Source: Enterobacter dykesii (GTDB lineage Bacteria; Pseudomonadota; Gammaproteobacteria; Enterobacterales; Enterobacteriaceae). From it: a DNA stretch of 64,000 bases. Every line of letters starts with the position of its first letter. The first letter of the stretch is position 1. Where the stretch lies: contig NZ_CP126604.1 of assembly GCF_008364625.2 (NCBI RefSeq), positions 1,054,001 through 1,118,000 of the forward strand, in the 5' to 3' direction. The position numbers were made by a program, and so were the translations under genes. This document shows, piece by piece, positions 1 through 10,508 of the stretch. Below the pieces are notes generated by a model, which worked only from the letters and a program-made list of their open reading frames with translations, was not told where the DNA came from and made no database searches.

Positions 1-392
1 CGGGGAACGCCATGGTGGCCGTTGGGCTGTGTTATAACAATCTCGGTCAGCGCTTCAGCAGTGAACAGCAGCAGCTCCAGGAGAAATTAAGCCTGGGGGC
101 GACGCCAAAAGTGGCCTCGGCACGGCTGATCCGTGAGAGCATTCGTTCATCGCTGATCCCAACGGTAGATTCAGCCAAAACGGTGGGGCTGGTGAGCCTG
201 CCTGGCATGATGTCGGGGCTGATTTTTGCCGGTATCGATCCGGTAAAAGCGATTAAGTATCAGATCATGGTGACGTTTATGCTGCTCTCCACGGCAAGCC
301 TGTCAACCATCATTGCCTGCTACCTGACCTATCGGAAGTTCTACAACGCGCGCCACCAGCTGGTGGTGACGCAGTTGAAAAAGACGGGGTAA
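1..392 (+). CDS. fetB: Iron export permease FetB (YbbM), 3' part only
   Basis: This is the C-terminal half of the FetB membrane subunit, which with the ATPase FetA (outside the window, expected upstream) exports iron and protects against peroxide stress. The reading frame is open from base 3 and has no start in the window, so about 130 of the usual roughly 260 residues are visible. The visible part matches the E. coli protein closely from memory, including the GLVSLPGMMSGLIFAG stretch and the final membrane segment ending in a lysine-rich tail. The methionine at base 12 is internal, not a start. A strong hairpin with a T-run follows the stop. Confidence 0.93.
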   Translation, partial: GNAMVAVGLCYNNLGQRFSSEQQQLQEKLSLGATPKVASARLIRESIRSSLIPTVDSAKTVGLVSLPGMMSGLIFAGIDPVKAIKYQIMVTFMLLSTASLSTIIACYLTYRKFYNARHQLVVTQLKKTG

Positions 393-407
393 TATCGGCT
401 TTTGTCG

Positions 408-445
408 GCCCGGTAAGGCGAAGCCGCCACCGGGCTTTTTTTTTT
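408..445. terminator. REP-like hairpin acting as terminator between fetB and ybbN
   Basis: Arms gcccggt (408-414) and accgggc (429-435) enclose a gc-rich core and are followed by ten T residues. It lies between the convergent stops of fetB and ybbN. The same core recurs at 16774-16801 and 47053-47080, so this is a member of a dispersed palindromic family used here as a terminator for fetB. Confidence 0.85.
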
Positions 446-446
446 A

Positions 447-2130
<1,684 letters not shown>

Positions 2131-2158
2131 AACTTTACCTGTCAGGATCTCCGCTTAA

Positions 2159-2785
2159 TCAGGAGTCATGTTTAACTAAAGGAGCCAGCCGCGTTGCCAT
2201 CCAGTCGGCAATAAACGGCTGAGCATCGCGATTGGGGTGGATCCCGTCGTCTTGCATCCACTGGGGTTTGAGATAGACCTCTTCCATGAAAAATGGCAGC
2301 AGCGGAATATCAAACTCTTTGGCAAGCTTAGGGTAGATCGCGCTAAAGGCTTCATTATACCGACGACCGTAGTTGGCGGGCAGGCGAATTTGCATCAGCA
2401 GCGGCTGGGCGTTTGCCGCTTTGATATCCTGCAAAACGGTGCGCAGCGTTTGCTCGGTTTGCTGAGGCTGGAAACCGCGCAATCCATCGTTACCGCCAAG
2501 CTCCACCAGCACCCAGCGCGGCTGATGCTGTTTGAGCAGCGCAGGCAGGCGCGACAGGCCCTGCTGCGAGGTATCACCGCTGATGCTGGCGTTGATTACA
2601 GCGGTCTTGCTCTGCCATTTGTCGTTGAGCAGAGCGGGCCAGGCCGCGCTGGCCGCCATGCGATAGCCTGCGCTGAGGCTGTCGCCGAGAACCAGTAACG
2701 TGTCCGCTGCCGCCGCGCGGAAGGTCATCAGAATCAAAAACAGGAAGGGCAAATGCCAGCGGAAAACAGTGTTGAAGTTCATCAT
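2159..2785 (-). CDS. tesA: Periplasmic thioesterase I / lysophospholipase L1 TesA
   Basis: TesA hydrolyses acyl-CoA thioesters and lysophospholipids in the periplasm and is a GDSL-type esterase. The 208-residue product has a cleavable signal peptide ending RAAA before ADTLLVLGDSL. The GDSL block carries the nucleophile Ser, GGND is the oxyanion block, and DGIHPN carries the catalytic Asp and His near the C-terminus. The start is the double ATG at 2780-2785, matching the E. coli MMNF N-terminus. The frame stays open far upstream into ybbA, but that extension is antisense shadow. The 5' ends of tesA and the divergent ybbA overlap by 33 bases, so each promoter must lie inside the other gene. Confidence 0.96.
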   Translation of the reverse strand: MMNFNTVFRWHLPFLFLILMTFRAAAADTLLVLGDSLSAGYRMAASAAWPALLNDKWQSKTAVINASISGDTSQQGLSRLPALLKQHQPRWVLVELGGNDGLRGFQPQQTEQTLRTVLQDIKAANAQPLLMQIRLPANYGRRYNEAFSAIYPKLAKEFDIPLLPFFMEEVYLKPQWMQDDGIHPNRDAQPFIADWMATRLAPLVKHDS

Positions 2786-3439
2786 CTTAAGAAGTCCGTC
2801 GGTCAGGGGGAACACGAGCTTTCCATCCTTACCGGAGTTGAACTCGTTGTCAAACGCGCTGAAACCATCGCGCTGATTGGCGAATCCGGCTCCGGCAAGT
2901 CCACGCTGCTGGCGATTTTGGCCGGTCTGGACGACGGCAGCAGCGGCGAGGTCCACCTTGTCGGGCAACCGCTGCATCAGCTTGATGAAGAGGCGCGGGC
3001 CGCGCTGCGCGCGCGTCACGTTGGTTTTGTCTTTCAGTCCTTTATGCTGATCCCAACCCTGAACGCGCTGGAAAACGTCGAACTCCCGGCGCTGTTGCGC
3101 GGTGAAAACAGCCGTGAAAGCCGGGCGCACGCGAAGGCGCTGCTGGAGCAGCTCGGTCTGGGCAAGCGTCTCGACCATCTTCCCGCCCAGCTCTCCGGCG
3201 GCGAGCAGCAACGCGTGGCGCTGGCGCGGGCGTTTAACGGTCGTCCCGAAGTCCTGTTTGCCGATGAGCCCACCGGTAACCTTGACCGTAAGACCGGCGA
3301 CAAAATTGCCGACCTGCTGTTTTCGCTCAACCGCGAGCACGGCACCACGCTGATCCTCGTGACCCACGATCCGCAGCTCGCCGCCCGCTGCGACCGCCGC
3401 CTGCGGCTGGTGAACGGTATTCTTCAGGAGGAGGCATGA
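2753..3439 (+). CDS. ybbA: ABC transporter ATPase YbbA (LolD/MacB-type)
   Basis: A 228-residue ATPase of the MacB/LolD class that pairs with the permease YbbP. Walker A GESGSGKST lies at 43-51, the signature LSGGEQQR at about 145 and Walker B VLFADEPTG just after. The start at 2753 reproduces the conserved MPAEN N-terminus and lies inside the divergent tesA signal-peptide region. The stop overlaps the start of ybbP by four bases (ATGA), a tight translational coupling. In E. coli the YbbAP pair works with TesA on membrane-associated hydrophobic substrates; that link is suggested here by the shared head-to-head arrangement. Confidence 0.95.
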   Translation: MPAENSVEVHHLKKSVGQGEHELSILTGVELVVKRAETIALIGESGSGKSTLLAILAGLDDGSSGEVHLVGQPLHQLDEEARAALRARHVGFVFQSFMLIPTLNALENVELPALLRGENSRESRAHAKALLEQLGLGKRLDHLPAQLSGGEQQRVALARAFNGRPEVLFADEPTGNLDRKTGDKIADLLFSLNREHGTTLILVTHDPQLAARCDRRLRLVNGILQEEA

Positions 3440-5850
3440 TTACCCGCTGGTTCTGGCGCGAGTGGCGCTCGCCCTCGCTGCTGATTGTCTGGCTGGCGCT
3501 AAGCCTGGCGGTGGCCTGCGTGCTGGCGCTCGGAAGCGTCAGCGACCGCATGGAAAAAGGGCTTAGCCAGCAGAGTCGGGAATTTATGGCGGGTGACCGG
3601 GCGCTGCAAAGCTCCCGCCCGGTGCCGTCGGGCTGGATTGCAGAGGCGCGCAAAGAAGGGCTGAAGGTGGGAGAGCAGATAAGCTTCCAGACCATGACCT
3701 TTGCGGGCGACACGCCGCAGCTCGCCAGCGTTAAAGCCGTCGATGATATCTACCCGATGTACGGCGAGCTGCAGACCAACCCGCCAGGGCTGAAGCCGAC
3801 GCCCGGTAAGGTGCTGCTGGCATCACGTCTGATGGCGCTTCTGAACCTGAAACCCGGCGATAGCATCGACGTCGGCGACGCCACCCTCAACATTGCCGGG
3901 GAGGTGGTGCAGGAGCCCGATTCCGGCTTTAACCCCTTCCAGCTCGCGCCGCGCCTGCTGATGAACACCGCGGATGTCGCGGCAACCCATGCTGTACAGC
4001 CCGGCAGCCGCGTCACCTGGCGCTATAAGTTTGGCGGCACGCCTGCCCAGCTTGAGGCGTACGAAAAATGGCTTCTGCCGCAGCTCAAACCAGAGCACCG
4101 CTGGTACGGGCTGGAGCAGGACGAAGGGGCGCTGGGTAAATCTCTTGAACGTTCTCAGCAGTTCCTGCTGCTGTCGGCCCTGTTGACCCTGCTGCTGGCG
4201 GTGGCGGCGGTTGCCGTGGCGATGGGGCATTACTGCCGCAGCCGTTACGACCTGGTGGCGATCCTCAAAACCCTGGGGGCGGGCAGGGCGCAGCTGCGCA
4301 AGCTGATTGTTGGCCAGTGGCTGATGCTGCTGATTCTGTCCGCGCTGACCGGCGGAATAATGGGGCTGCTGTTTGAAAAACTGCTGATGGTGATGCTGAA
4401 ACCGGTGCTCCCGGCCGCCTTGCCGCCGGCCAGCCTCTGGCCGTGGCTGTGGGCAATCGGCGCGATGACGGTGATTTCGCTGCTGGTGGGGCTACGCCCC
4501 TACCGCCTGCTGCTCGCGACGCAGCCGCTGCGCGTGCTTCGCAACGATGTGGTGGCGAACGTCTGGCCGCTGAAGTTCTACCTTCCGGTGATTATTGCCG
4601 TGGCGGTGGGGCTGCTGGCGTGGCTGATGGGGGGCAGCACGCTGCTGTGGGCGGTACTGGCCGGGGCGGTTGTGCTGGCGCTGCTGTGCGGCGTGCTGGG
4701 CTGGATACTGCTTAACGTCCTGAAGCGGCTCACGGTGAAATCGCTGCCCGTGCGCCTGGCGGTCAACCGCCTGCTGCATCAGCCGTGGTCAACGCTCAGC
4801 CAGCTGTCGGCGTTTTCGCTGTCGTTTATGCTGCTGGCGCTGCTGCTGGTGCTGCGCGGCGATCTGCTGGATCGCTGGCAGCAGCAGCTTCCACCGGAAA
4901 GCCCGAACTATTTCCTGATCAACATTGCCCCTGAGCAGGTCACGCCGCTGAAGGGCTTCCTGGCGGAGCATCACATCATTCCCGAGTCGTTCTATCCCAT
5001 CGTTCGCGCGCGTCTGACCCAGATCAACGGTCAGCCAGCGGAGGGGAACAAGGACGAGTCGCTGAACCGCGAGCTGAACCTGACCTGGCAGGAGAAACGC
5101 CCTGACCACAACCCGCTTACCGCAGGCACATGGCCGCCGAAAGCGGGGGAAGTGTCGATGGAAGAGGGGCTGGCGACGCGGCTGAACGTGAAGCTGGGGG
5201 ACAGCGTCACCTTTACCGGTGATACCCAGGATTTTACTGCGAAAGTCACCAGCCTGCGTAAAGTGGACTGGGAAAGCCTGCGGCCAAACTTCTTCTTTAT
5301 CTTCCCGCCGGGCGCGCTGGACGGACAGCCGCAGAGCTGGCTCACCAGCTTCCGCTGGGAAAACGGCAACGGCATGCTGACCCAGCTTAACCGGGAGTTT
5401 CCGACGGTCAGCCTGCTGGATATTGGGGCGATCCTGAAGCAGGTGGGGCAGGTGCTGGAGCAGGTGAGCCGCGCGCTGGAGGTCATGGTGGTGCTGGTGA
5501 CGATCTGCGGCGTACTGTTGCTGCTGGCCCAGGTGCAGGTGGGCATGCGCCAGCGTCATCAGGAGCTGGTGGTCTACCGGACGCTGGGAGCCGGTAAGCG
5601 GCTGCTGCGCAAGACGCTCTGGAGCGAATTTGCGCTGTTGGGGCTGGTGGCGGGTCTGGTTGCGGCCATTGGCGCAGAAACGGCGCTGGCGGTGCTGCAG
5701 ACAAAGGTCTTCGACTTCCCGTGGGAGCCTGACTGGCGTCTCTGGTTGATCCTGCCTCTCAGCGGCGCGGTGCTGCTTTCTCTTTGCGGAGGCTGGCTCG
5801 GCACGCGGCTGTTAAAGGGGAAAGCCCTGTTCCGTCAGTTTGCGAGTTGA
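3436..5850 (+). CDS. ybbP: ABC transporter permease YbbP (FtsX/MacB superfamily)
   Basis: An 804-residue inner membrane permease with two FtsX-like cores. One N-terminal membrane segment (about 15-35) is followed by a periplasmic MacB-PCD-like domain (about 40-235), then membrane segments at about 245-430, a second extracytoplasmic domain and three closing segments. Length and order match E. coli YbbP. It partners YbbA, whose stop it overlaps by four bases. A GC-rich hairpin at 5870-5894 follows but has no clear T-run. In E. coli the next gene is an rhs element; here a porin follows instead, marking a lineage-specific junction. Confidence 0.94.
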   Translation: MITRWFWREWRSPSLLIVWLALSLAVACVLALGSVSDRMEKGLSQQSREFMAGDRALQSSRPVPSGWIAEARKEGLKVGEQISFQTMTFAGDTPQLASVKAVDDIYPMYGELQTNPPGLKPTPGKVLLASRLMALLNLKPGDSIDVGDATLNIAGEVVQEPDSGFNPFQLAPRLLMNTADVAATHAVQPGSRVTWRYKFGGTPAQLEAYEKWLLPQLKPEHRWYGLEQDEGALGKSLERSQQFLLLSALLTLLLAVAAVAVAMGHYCRSRYDLVAILKTLGAGRAQLRKLIVGQWLMLLILSALTGGIMGLLFEKLLMVMLKPVLPAALPPASLWPWLWAIGAMTVISLLVGLRPYRLLLATQPLRVLRNDVVANVWPLKFYLPVIIAVAVGLLAWLMGGSTLLWAVLAGAVVLALLCGVLGWILLNVLKRLTVKSLPVRLAVNRLLHQPWSTLSQLSAFSLSFMLLALLLVLRGDLLDRWQQQLPPESPNYFLINIAPEQVTPLKGFLAEHHIIPESFYPIVRARLTQINGQPAEGNKDESLNRELNLTWQEKRPDHNPLTAGTWPPKAGEVSMEEGLATRLNVKLGDSVTFTGDTQDFTAKVTSLRKVDWESLRPNFFFIFPPGALDGQPQSWLTSFRWENGNGMLTQLNREFPTVSLLDIGAILKQVGQVLEQVSRALEVMVVLVTICGVLLLLAQVQVGMRQRHQELVVYRTLGAGKRLLRKTLWSEFALLGLVAGLVAAIGAETALAVLQTKVFDFPWEPDWRLWLILPLSGAVLLSLCGGWLGTRLLKGKALFRQFAS

Positions 5851-5869
5851 TTTAGCACGGTGATAGTTG

Positions 5870-5894
5870 CGCGCCGGGTTTTAATGCCGGCGCG
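5870..5894 (+). terminator. Weak hairpin after ybbP
   Basis: Arms cgcgccgg (5870-5877) and ccggcgcg (5887-5894) pair perfectly around a nine-base loop 19 bases past the ybbP stop. No T-run follows, so termination strength is uncertain. Confidence 0.4.
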
Positions 5895-5996
5895 AAGCGT
5901 TTAAATAGCACAAAGTGATAATACCATCTCAATTAGTAGCACAAAACATTAAAAACCCGACCCCACGGCCCGATTATTTCCAGTTAATATTCACCC

Positions 5997-6010
5997 GCTA
6001 AATATTTAGC
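5997..6010. promoter_or_regulatory. 14-bp perfect palindrome in the porin leader
   Basis: The sequence gctaaatatttagc is its own reverse complement and ends 23 bases before the porin ATG. It could be an operator or a 5' UTR hairpin. Two copies of tagcacaaa (5906-5914 and 5937-5945) lie upstream in the same leader. No regulator was matched. Confidence 0.4.
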
Positions 6011-6033
6011 AGCGTGTCTATTAAGGAAAAATA

Positions 6034-7179
6034 ATGACTATAAAAAAATCAGCGCTGGCGGCAACGATCGGCGCGGCAGTGGCATTGACGTCCTTCGCTT
6101 CTCAGGCGGAAATCACCGTTCTTAAGCAGGATCCTCAGGCGGGTAACCCGCTGAGCCGCCTGAACTTCACCGTCGGCGGCAGTATTCGTCCTCAGTTCCA
6201 GAACATGACCGGCGACGACGGTAAAAACAGCTACAAGCGTAACGGCTTTGACGGCGGCACCCGTTTCCGTTTCGCGGCTGATTACTACCTGTTTGATGAC
6301 ATCAGCTGGATCAGCTACTACGAGCTGGGTGTCAATATTCCTGCGCAGTTTAACTGGGATCACCACTACGCCGACGGCGCACACGACACCACGCGTCGTA
6401 TGCTCTACACCGGTCTGAAGAGCGACACCTGGGGTACGCTGACCTTCGGTCAACAGAACAGCGTTTACTATGATGTAGTTGGCGCGAAAACCGATATCTG
6501 GGACTACGACATGATCGGTCAGGCGCCAGGTAACGGGATCAACGGCGATTACGACGGTTCTTACCGTTCACGCCAGATGCTGAAATATAAGAAAACCGTC
6601 GGTGATGCCGACATTTATGCATCCTACCTGTTTGAAGACAGCGAATACCTGCCGGGCAACGGCCTGCGCTACAAGCGTAAAGGCGGCGGTTCACTGGGTC
6701 TGGATTACCACCTGACCACCGACCTGACCTGGGGCGCGGCGTGGAACTATACCCGCGCGGACATGCGTAACCCGGACAACGGCGACAGCAAAACCTACGA
6801 CCAGAACATCCTCGGTACCGCGCTGAGCTGGACGCCGGACAACTGGACCTTCTCCGCAGGCGGCGGCTGGTACCAGAACTTCCTGACCACCAAAAAAGTG
6901 TCTGTTAACGACTACTTCGCCGGTGATGCATGGGGTATTGAATACTTTGCGGGCTACAAGTTCCCAATCGGTCAGTACGCGGTTAAATCCATCCAGCCTT
7001 ACTTCATGGGTGACCGTATTGAATACGTGAACGGCCGTAACTACCAGCGCATCGACAACGGCGTGGGTATCAGCTTCCAGCTGGATTACGGTTTCCGCGT
7101 GGATTACGAACACGTGTTCACATCCAGCACCGACAACCTGGGCGATATGAACCTGGTGCGTCTGCGTTACGACTTCTAA
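6034..7179 (+). CDS. Outer membrane porin, Gram-negative porin superfamily
   Basis: A 381-residue outer membrane protein. It begins with a clear signal peptide (lysines then hydrophobic, cleavage after SQA), continues with alternating aromatic/polar beta strands and glycine-rich turns, and ends in the terminal phenylalanine (LRYDF) typical of BAM-recognised barrels. Length and composition suit a 16-strand channel. I do not recognise a specific named member; it is not OmpC/OmpF and not OprD by visible motifs. It stands alone behind a 180-base leader with a palindrome at 5997-6010, and is followed by a dispersed palindromic repeat. Substrate unknown. It occupies the position of rhsD in E. coli. 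Confidence 0.82.
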   Translation: MTIKKSALAATIGAAVALTSFASQAEITVLKQDPQAGNPLSRLNFTVGGSIRPQFQNMTGDDGKNSYKRNGFDGGTRFRFAADYYLFDDISWISYYELGVNIPAQFNWDHHYADGAHDTTRRMLYTGLKSDTWGTLTFGQQNSVYYDVVGAKTDIWDYDMIGQAPGNGINGDYDGSYRSRQMLKYKKTVGDADIYASYLFEDSEYLPGNGLRYKRKGGGSLGLDYHLTTDLTWGAAWNYTRADMRNPDNGDSKTYDQNILGTALSWTPDNWTFSAGGGWYQNFLTTKKVSVNDYFAGDAWGIEYFAGYKFPIGQYAVKSIQPYFMGDRIEYVNGRNYQRIDNGVGISFQLDYGFRVDYEHVFTSSTDNLGDMNLVRLRYDF

Positions 7180-7203
7180 GTCGTCTTGTTGGGTGCGGTC
7201 TGA

Positions 7204-7238
7204 TGCCCTCACCCTGACCCTCTCCCACGGGGAGAGGG
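7204..7238. repeat. Dispersed 35-bp palindromic repeat, copy 1
   Basis: Unit begins tgccctcaccctgaccc, continues ctctccc, and closes with ggggagaggg, forming a hairpin. Further copies lie at 13306-13340, 39067-39101, 50545-50579 and 50591-50625. All are intergenic and most sit just after stop codons. Confidence 0.85.
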
Positions 7239-7261
7239 AACAAACCACCCGGCTTTATTTT

Positions 7262-8332
7262 TCAGCGATCAAGCCACTCAGCAATTTCTTCAAACGTCCC
7301 GCGATAGACAATCTTCTCCGCTTTCTTCTCCAGCTGATAGCCGTACATCGGGTCGTAATAGTCCTTCAGCAGCGGCGCAAGCCAGCTGAAGTGCACGTCA
7401 GTGCTGCCAGTACGTTGTTGTTCGACAAGCGCGGCGTCCAGTAAGGCGGTGAATTCCGCAAAGCGCTGCAGCCCCAGACGGCGGCGAATGGCGAACAGGC
7501 CGTGGTGCAGATACTCGCTGTACTCCTTCCAGCCTGCTTCCTCGCCGTATGCGGCAGAAAAATCCGCCCACATGTGGTCAAAATACTCTTCGCGCAGACG
7601 TTCAAGACGAATTTCAAACGGGTCTTCGACAACAACGATAGGGGCTTCAACCATGCGGTCGCGCAGGCACTCCGGCAGGTGGTTGGAGCCAATCATCCGG
7701 CCCTCGTCTTCCAGCACCCAGCGCGCGGCGTCTTTTTTCAGGAGCTCAACCGCAAGGTGGTTTTCAAAGCTGGCCTGGGAAAGCTGCGGCGTCAGCGTGC
7801 GGCCAAACGACGAACCGCGATGGTGCGCCAGCCCTTCCAGATCGATACCCTGCGCGTGCTGCTTCACCAGCAGGGTTTTACCGTTTCCGGTGCAGCCGCC
7901 AATCAGCACCATCGGCTTTTGTGACTGCTCGATGGTCACCTGAATCGCCGTCTGGCGCAGGGCTTTGTAGCCGCCGCGGATAAGCGGGTAGTCGATGCCC
8001 GCCTCTTTCAGCCAGGCCTGCGAGATATGCGAACGCTGGCCGCCGCGCGCGCAGCAGAGATAGCCCTCAGGATGGGCAAGGCTTGCTTCCCGCCAGGCGT
8101 TGATGCGTGCCTCACGCGTCTCGCCGCTCACCAGCTGATGGCCGAGCGCCAGAGCGGCCTCGGGGCCCTGGCGTTTATAGCAGGTGCCGACGGCAGCGCG
8201 CTCGTCGTCGTTCATTAAGGGCAGGTTGACCGCCGCAGGCATCGCGCCCTGGGCAAATTCGATCGGCGCGCGAACGTCGATTAAAGGGGTATCAGACGCG
8301 AGGATCGCGCGATAGTCCGTTCCATCGTTCAT
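7262..8332 (-). CDS. selU: tRNA 2-selenouridine synthase SelU (MnmH, YbbB)
   Basis: SelU replaces sulfur of 2-thiouridine at the wobble position of certain tRNAs with selenium, via a geranylated intermediate, using selenophosphate. The 356-residue protein has an N-terminal rhodanese domain with the CCARGGQR loop (the second Cys, about residue 94, corresponds to catalytic Cys97 of E. coli) and a P-loop domain with GGCTGNGKT at about 146. The start at 8332 (MNDGTDYRA) aligns with the family; a longer frame would add 22 unconserved residues. It is followed on the same strand, after a repeat, by nothing else; purK lies 84 bases upstream. Confidence 0.93.
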   Translation of the reverse strand: MNDGTDYRAILASDTPLIDVRAPIEFAQGAMPAAVNLPLMNDDERAAVGTCYKRQGPEAALALGHQLVSGETREARINAWREASLAHPEGYLCCARGGQRSHISQAWLKEAGIDYPLIRGGYKALRQTAIQVTIEQSQKPMVLIGGCTGNGKTLLVKQHAQGIDLEGLAHHRGSSFGRTLTPQLSQASFENHLAVELLKKDAARWVLEDEGRMIGSNHLPECLRDRMVEAPIVVVEDPFEIRLERLREEYFDHMWADFSAAYGEEAGWKEYSEYLHHGLFAIRRRLGLQRFAEFTALLDAALVEQQRTGSTDVHFSWLAPLLKDYYDPMYGYQLEKKAEKIVYRGTFEEIAEWLDR

Positions 8333-8416
8333 GGTTATTCCAGAAGAAAACTCAGCAGCAATGGGCGGGAATTGTACGCCGGGGAAGGGGAAGATCAACT
8401 CCCCGGCGCAGATGTC

Positions 8417-9484
8417 TTACTTGAGCTTTGACTGTGCCCAGACAATACCGCTCGCATATTCCGGCGGCAGGAGCGGGATCATCGCTTCCAGGGTAGCACT
8501 CAGGCGGCTCGTGTCGCTGTCGTTCAGGTTCAGGTGACCGACCTTACGACCTCCGCGAACCTCTTTGTCATACCAGTGCAGATGCACGAGCGGCAGCTTC
8601 AGCCAGTCGTAGTTCAGATCGGTGCCGATCAGGTTGATCATCACCGACGGGCTGTTGACCACCGGCTGCGGCAGCGGCAGGTCGGTAATCGCGCGCAGGT
8701 GCAGCTCGAACTGGCTGATGGACGCGCCGTTTTGCGTCCAGTGGCCGCTGTTGTGCACGCGCGGCGCAAGTTCGTTGATCAGCAGACCGGACGGGGTGAT
8801 AAAGCACTCCATCGCCATGACGCCCACATACCCGAGTTCGTGCATGATGGCAGAGAGCATATCTTCCGCCTGCGCCTGCTGGTCAGCATTGGCGTGCGGG
8901 AAGGCGACGCTGGTGCGCAGAATGCCGTCCTGATGCAGGTTATGCGTCAGCGGATAAAAGACGGTATGCCCGTCGTGCCCGCGGGCGCCAACCAGCGACA
9001 CTTCACCGCTGAAGTTAATGCCCTGCTCAACGATGCACTCGCCGTAGCAATCGTCCGGCAGTTCTGCCGTTTCATCTGCACGCAGGCGCCACTGGCCGCG
9101 GCCGTCATAGCCGCCCACGCGGCGCTTCACGATTGCCAGCTCGCCCAGCATCGCGAAAACGTCATTCCACTCGCTTTTATCAGACAGGAGCTGCCAAGGC
9201 GCGGTTGGCAGACCGAGCTTGTCGAACAGCTGCTTTTGCGTCAGACGGTCGGCAATGATCGGGAACACGTCGCGGTTAACGAAGGCGTTATGACGCGCCA
9301 GCTCGCGGGTCAGAGCCGTTTCCGGCCAGCGTTCGATCTCGGCGGTGATCACGCTCTGGTGGAACGGTACGGCTTCAGGTTCAGCATCCAGCCCGACGGG
9401 CCAGACGGCAATACCCAGCGGCTCACCGGCCTGACGCAGCATGCGGCCTAGCTGGCCGTTACCGAGGACGCAAACCTGCTTCAT
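8417..9484 (-). CDS. purK: 5-(carboxyamino)imidazole ribonucleotide synthase PurK
   Basis: PurK converts AIR, bicarbonate and ATP to N5-CAIR in de novo purine synthesis. The 355-residue ATP-grasp protein starts with the nucleotide-fold glycine motif [11 protein letters not shown] and has the ATP-grasp signatures [13 protein letters not shown] (about 130) and [15 protein letters not shown] (about 265). Its ATG overlaps the purE stop by four bases, showing translational coupling in a purEK operon. Regulation is through the PurR box ahead of purE. Confidence 0.97.
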   Translation of the reverse strand: MKQVCVLGNGQLGRMLRQAGEPLGIAVWPVGLDAEPEAVPFHQSVITAEIERWPETALTRELARHNAFVNRDVFPIIADRLTQKQLFDKLGLPTAPWQLLSDKSEWNDVFAMLGELAIVKRRVGGYDGRGQWRLRADETAELPDDCYGECIVEQGINFSGEVSLVGARGHDGHTVFYPLTHNLHQDGILRTSVAFPHANADQQAQAEDMLSAIMHELGYVGVMAMECFITPSGLLINELAPRVHNSGHWTQNGASISQFELHLRAITDLPLPQPVVNSPSVMINLIGTDLNYDWLKLPLVHLHWYDKEVRGGRKVGHLNLNDSDTSRLSATLEAMIPLLPPEYASGIVWAQSKLK

Positions 9485-9990
9485 GCCGCACCCCGCGGGT
9501 CCGGATTGTCCAGCACCTCGTCGGTCTGGGCTTTACGCCACTCCGCCAGACGCTGGTGTAATGCTTTATCGTGCGTCGCAAGAATTTGCGCCGCCAGCAG
9601 GGCGGCATTGGCAGCACCCGCTTTACCAATCGCCAGCGTGCCGACAGGAATACCGCGCGGCATCTGGACGATGGAGTAGAGGCTATCCACACCGCTTAAC
9701 GCGGCGCTTTGGACCGGAACGCCCAGTACCGGCACCAGGGTTTTGGCGGCAATCATGCCCGGCAGGTGTGCTGCGCCGCCCGCACCGGCGATGATCACCT
9801 CATAACCGTTCTCTTCGGCGCTTTCGGCGAAGCTGAACAGTTTGTCCGGTGTACGGTGCGCGGAGACCACTTCAACGTGGTGCGGAACATTCAGGATTTC
9901 AAAGATTTCGGCGGCGAACTGCATGGTAGCCCAGTCGCTTTTGGACCCCATCACGATGGCGACACGCGCCGGATTATTGCGGGAAGACAT
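9481..9990 (-). CDS. purE: N5-CAIR mutase PurE
   Basis: PurE converts N5-CAIR to CAIR, the step after PurK. The 169-residue product carries the class I PurE signatures MGSKSDW, SAHRTP and [10 protein letters not shown]. The start at 9990 gives the usual [13 protein letters not shown]; an upstream in-frame codon would add ten unconserved residues. First gene of the purEK operon, with a PurR box 72-87 bases upstream of the start. Confidence 0.97.
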   Translation of the reverse strand: MSSRNNPARVAIVMGSKSDWATMQFAAEIFEILNVPHHVEVVSAHRTPDKLFSFAESAEENGYEVIIAGAGGAAHLPGMIAAKTLVPVLGVPVQSAALSGVDSLYSIVQMPRGIPVGTLAIGKAGAANAALLAAQILATHDKALHQRLAEWRKAQTDEVLDNPDPRGAA

Positions 9991-10061
9991 GCGTCTTAAA
10001 ACTCCTGTGGTGCGAAACACACTGCTTTCGAGGGCACAGAGAATAGCATGTTATACGGTCA

Positions 10062-10077
10062 AGGAAAACGGTTGCGC
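10062..10077 (-). promoter_or_regulatory. PurR operator upstream of purEK
   Basis: Read on the minus strand the site is gcgcaaccgttttcct, which fits the PurR consensus (ACGCAAACGTTTNCNT) apart from two or three positions and keeps the central CG flanked by CAA/TTT elements. It lies just upstream of purE, where E. coli also has one. PurR with hypoxanthine or guanine would repress purEK. Confidence 0.8.
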
Positions 10078-10112
10078 GGTTAAATCTTGAGCCGTTGTTG
10101 CCATCAATTCAT

Positions 10113-10141
10113 AACAAAACAGACCGCATTCTGGCGGTCTG
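10113..10141 (-). terminator. Terminator after the DUF1471 gene
   Basis: Perfect arms cagaccgc (10120-10127) and gcggtctg (10134-10141) with a six-base loop. On the minus strand a ttttgtt run follows, placing it 20 bases after the stop of the DUF1471 gene and isolating that gene from purE. Confidence 0.78.
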
Positions 10142-10161
10142 CTTTTGCCGATGGGCAATCA

Positions 10162-10371
10162 TTATTTCGTCAGTTCTGCGGTCATATACACGCGGTTGTC
10201 GACCTTCGCGCTGGTGATTTTGTAAGACGCGCCCTGTTCAGCAGCCTGCGCGGCAATTTTCGCTTCTGCGCGGTCAAGGGTAGAGGCGGTTGCGCTCACG
10301 CTTTGAGCGAAAGAACCGAAAGAAACCAGAGAAAGAGCGGCAACTGCAACGAAAGTTTTGATGGATTTCAT
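10162..10371 (-). CDS. Small periplasmic DUF1471 (YhcN/BhsA-type) stress protein
   Basis: A 69-residue protein with a signal peptide (MKSIKTF to SFAQS) and a mature domain of the DUF1471 family, ending in the typical V-YMTAELTK strand. Members such as BhsA, McbA and YhcN respond to acid, metal or oxidant stress and affect biofilms; the specific role here is not known. The start at 10371 has the signal peptide directly behind it; longer starts add a non-signal extension. Short compared with most members (about 85-90), with the segment between signal and conserved domain trimmed. It is single-cistron with its own terminator. Confidence 0.82.
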   Translation of the reverse strand: MKSIKTFVAVAALSLVSFGSFAQSVSATASTLDRAEAKIAAQAAEQGASYKITSAKVDNRVYMTAELTK

Positions 10372-10508
10372 GGTCGTATTCCTTAAGTATTTTATCTGGG
10401 ATAGGGCGTGTTGCCCTGATGTGATAAATAATAGGCCGACCACAGGCTGATTAAAATCGAAACAATTTGCCGATATTGTTCAAAAAAATAGAATGATAGT
10501 GCGAGGGG

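Noticed and set aside
2159-3367. 402-codon frame extending tesA upstream
   Set aside because: The upstream half is antisense to ybbA; TesA's signal peptide and usual length start at 2785.
8534-9451. 305-codon plus-strand frame across purK
   Set aside because: Shadow of purK; composition is not protein-like and no ribosome site is present.
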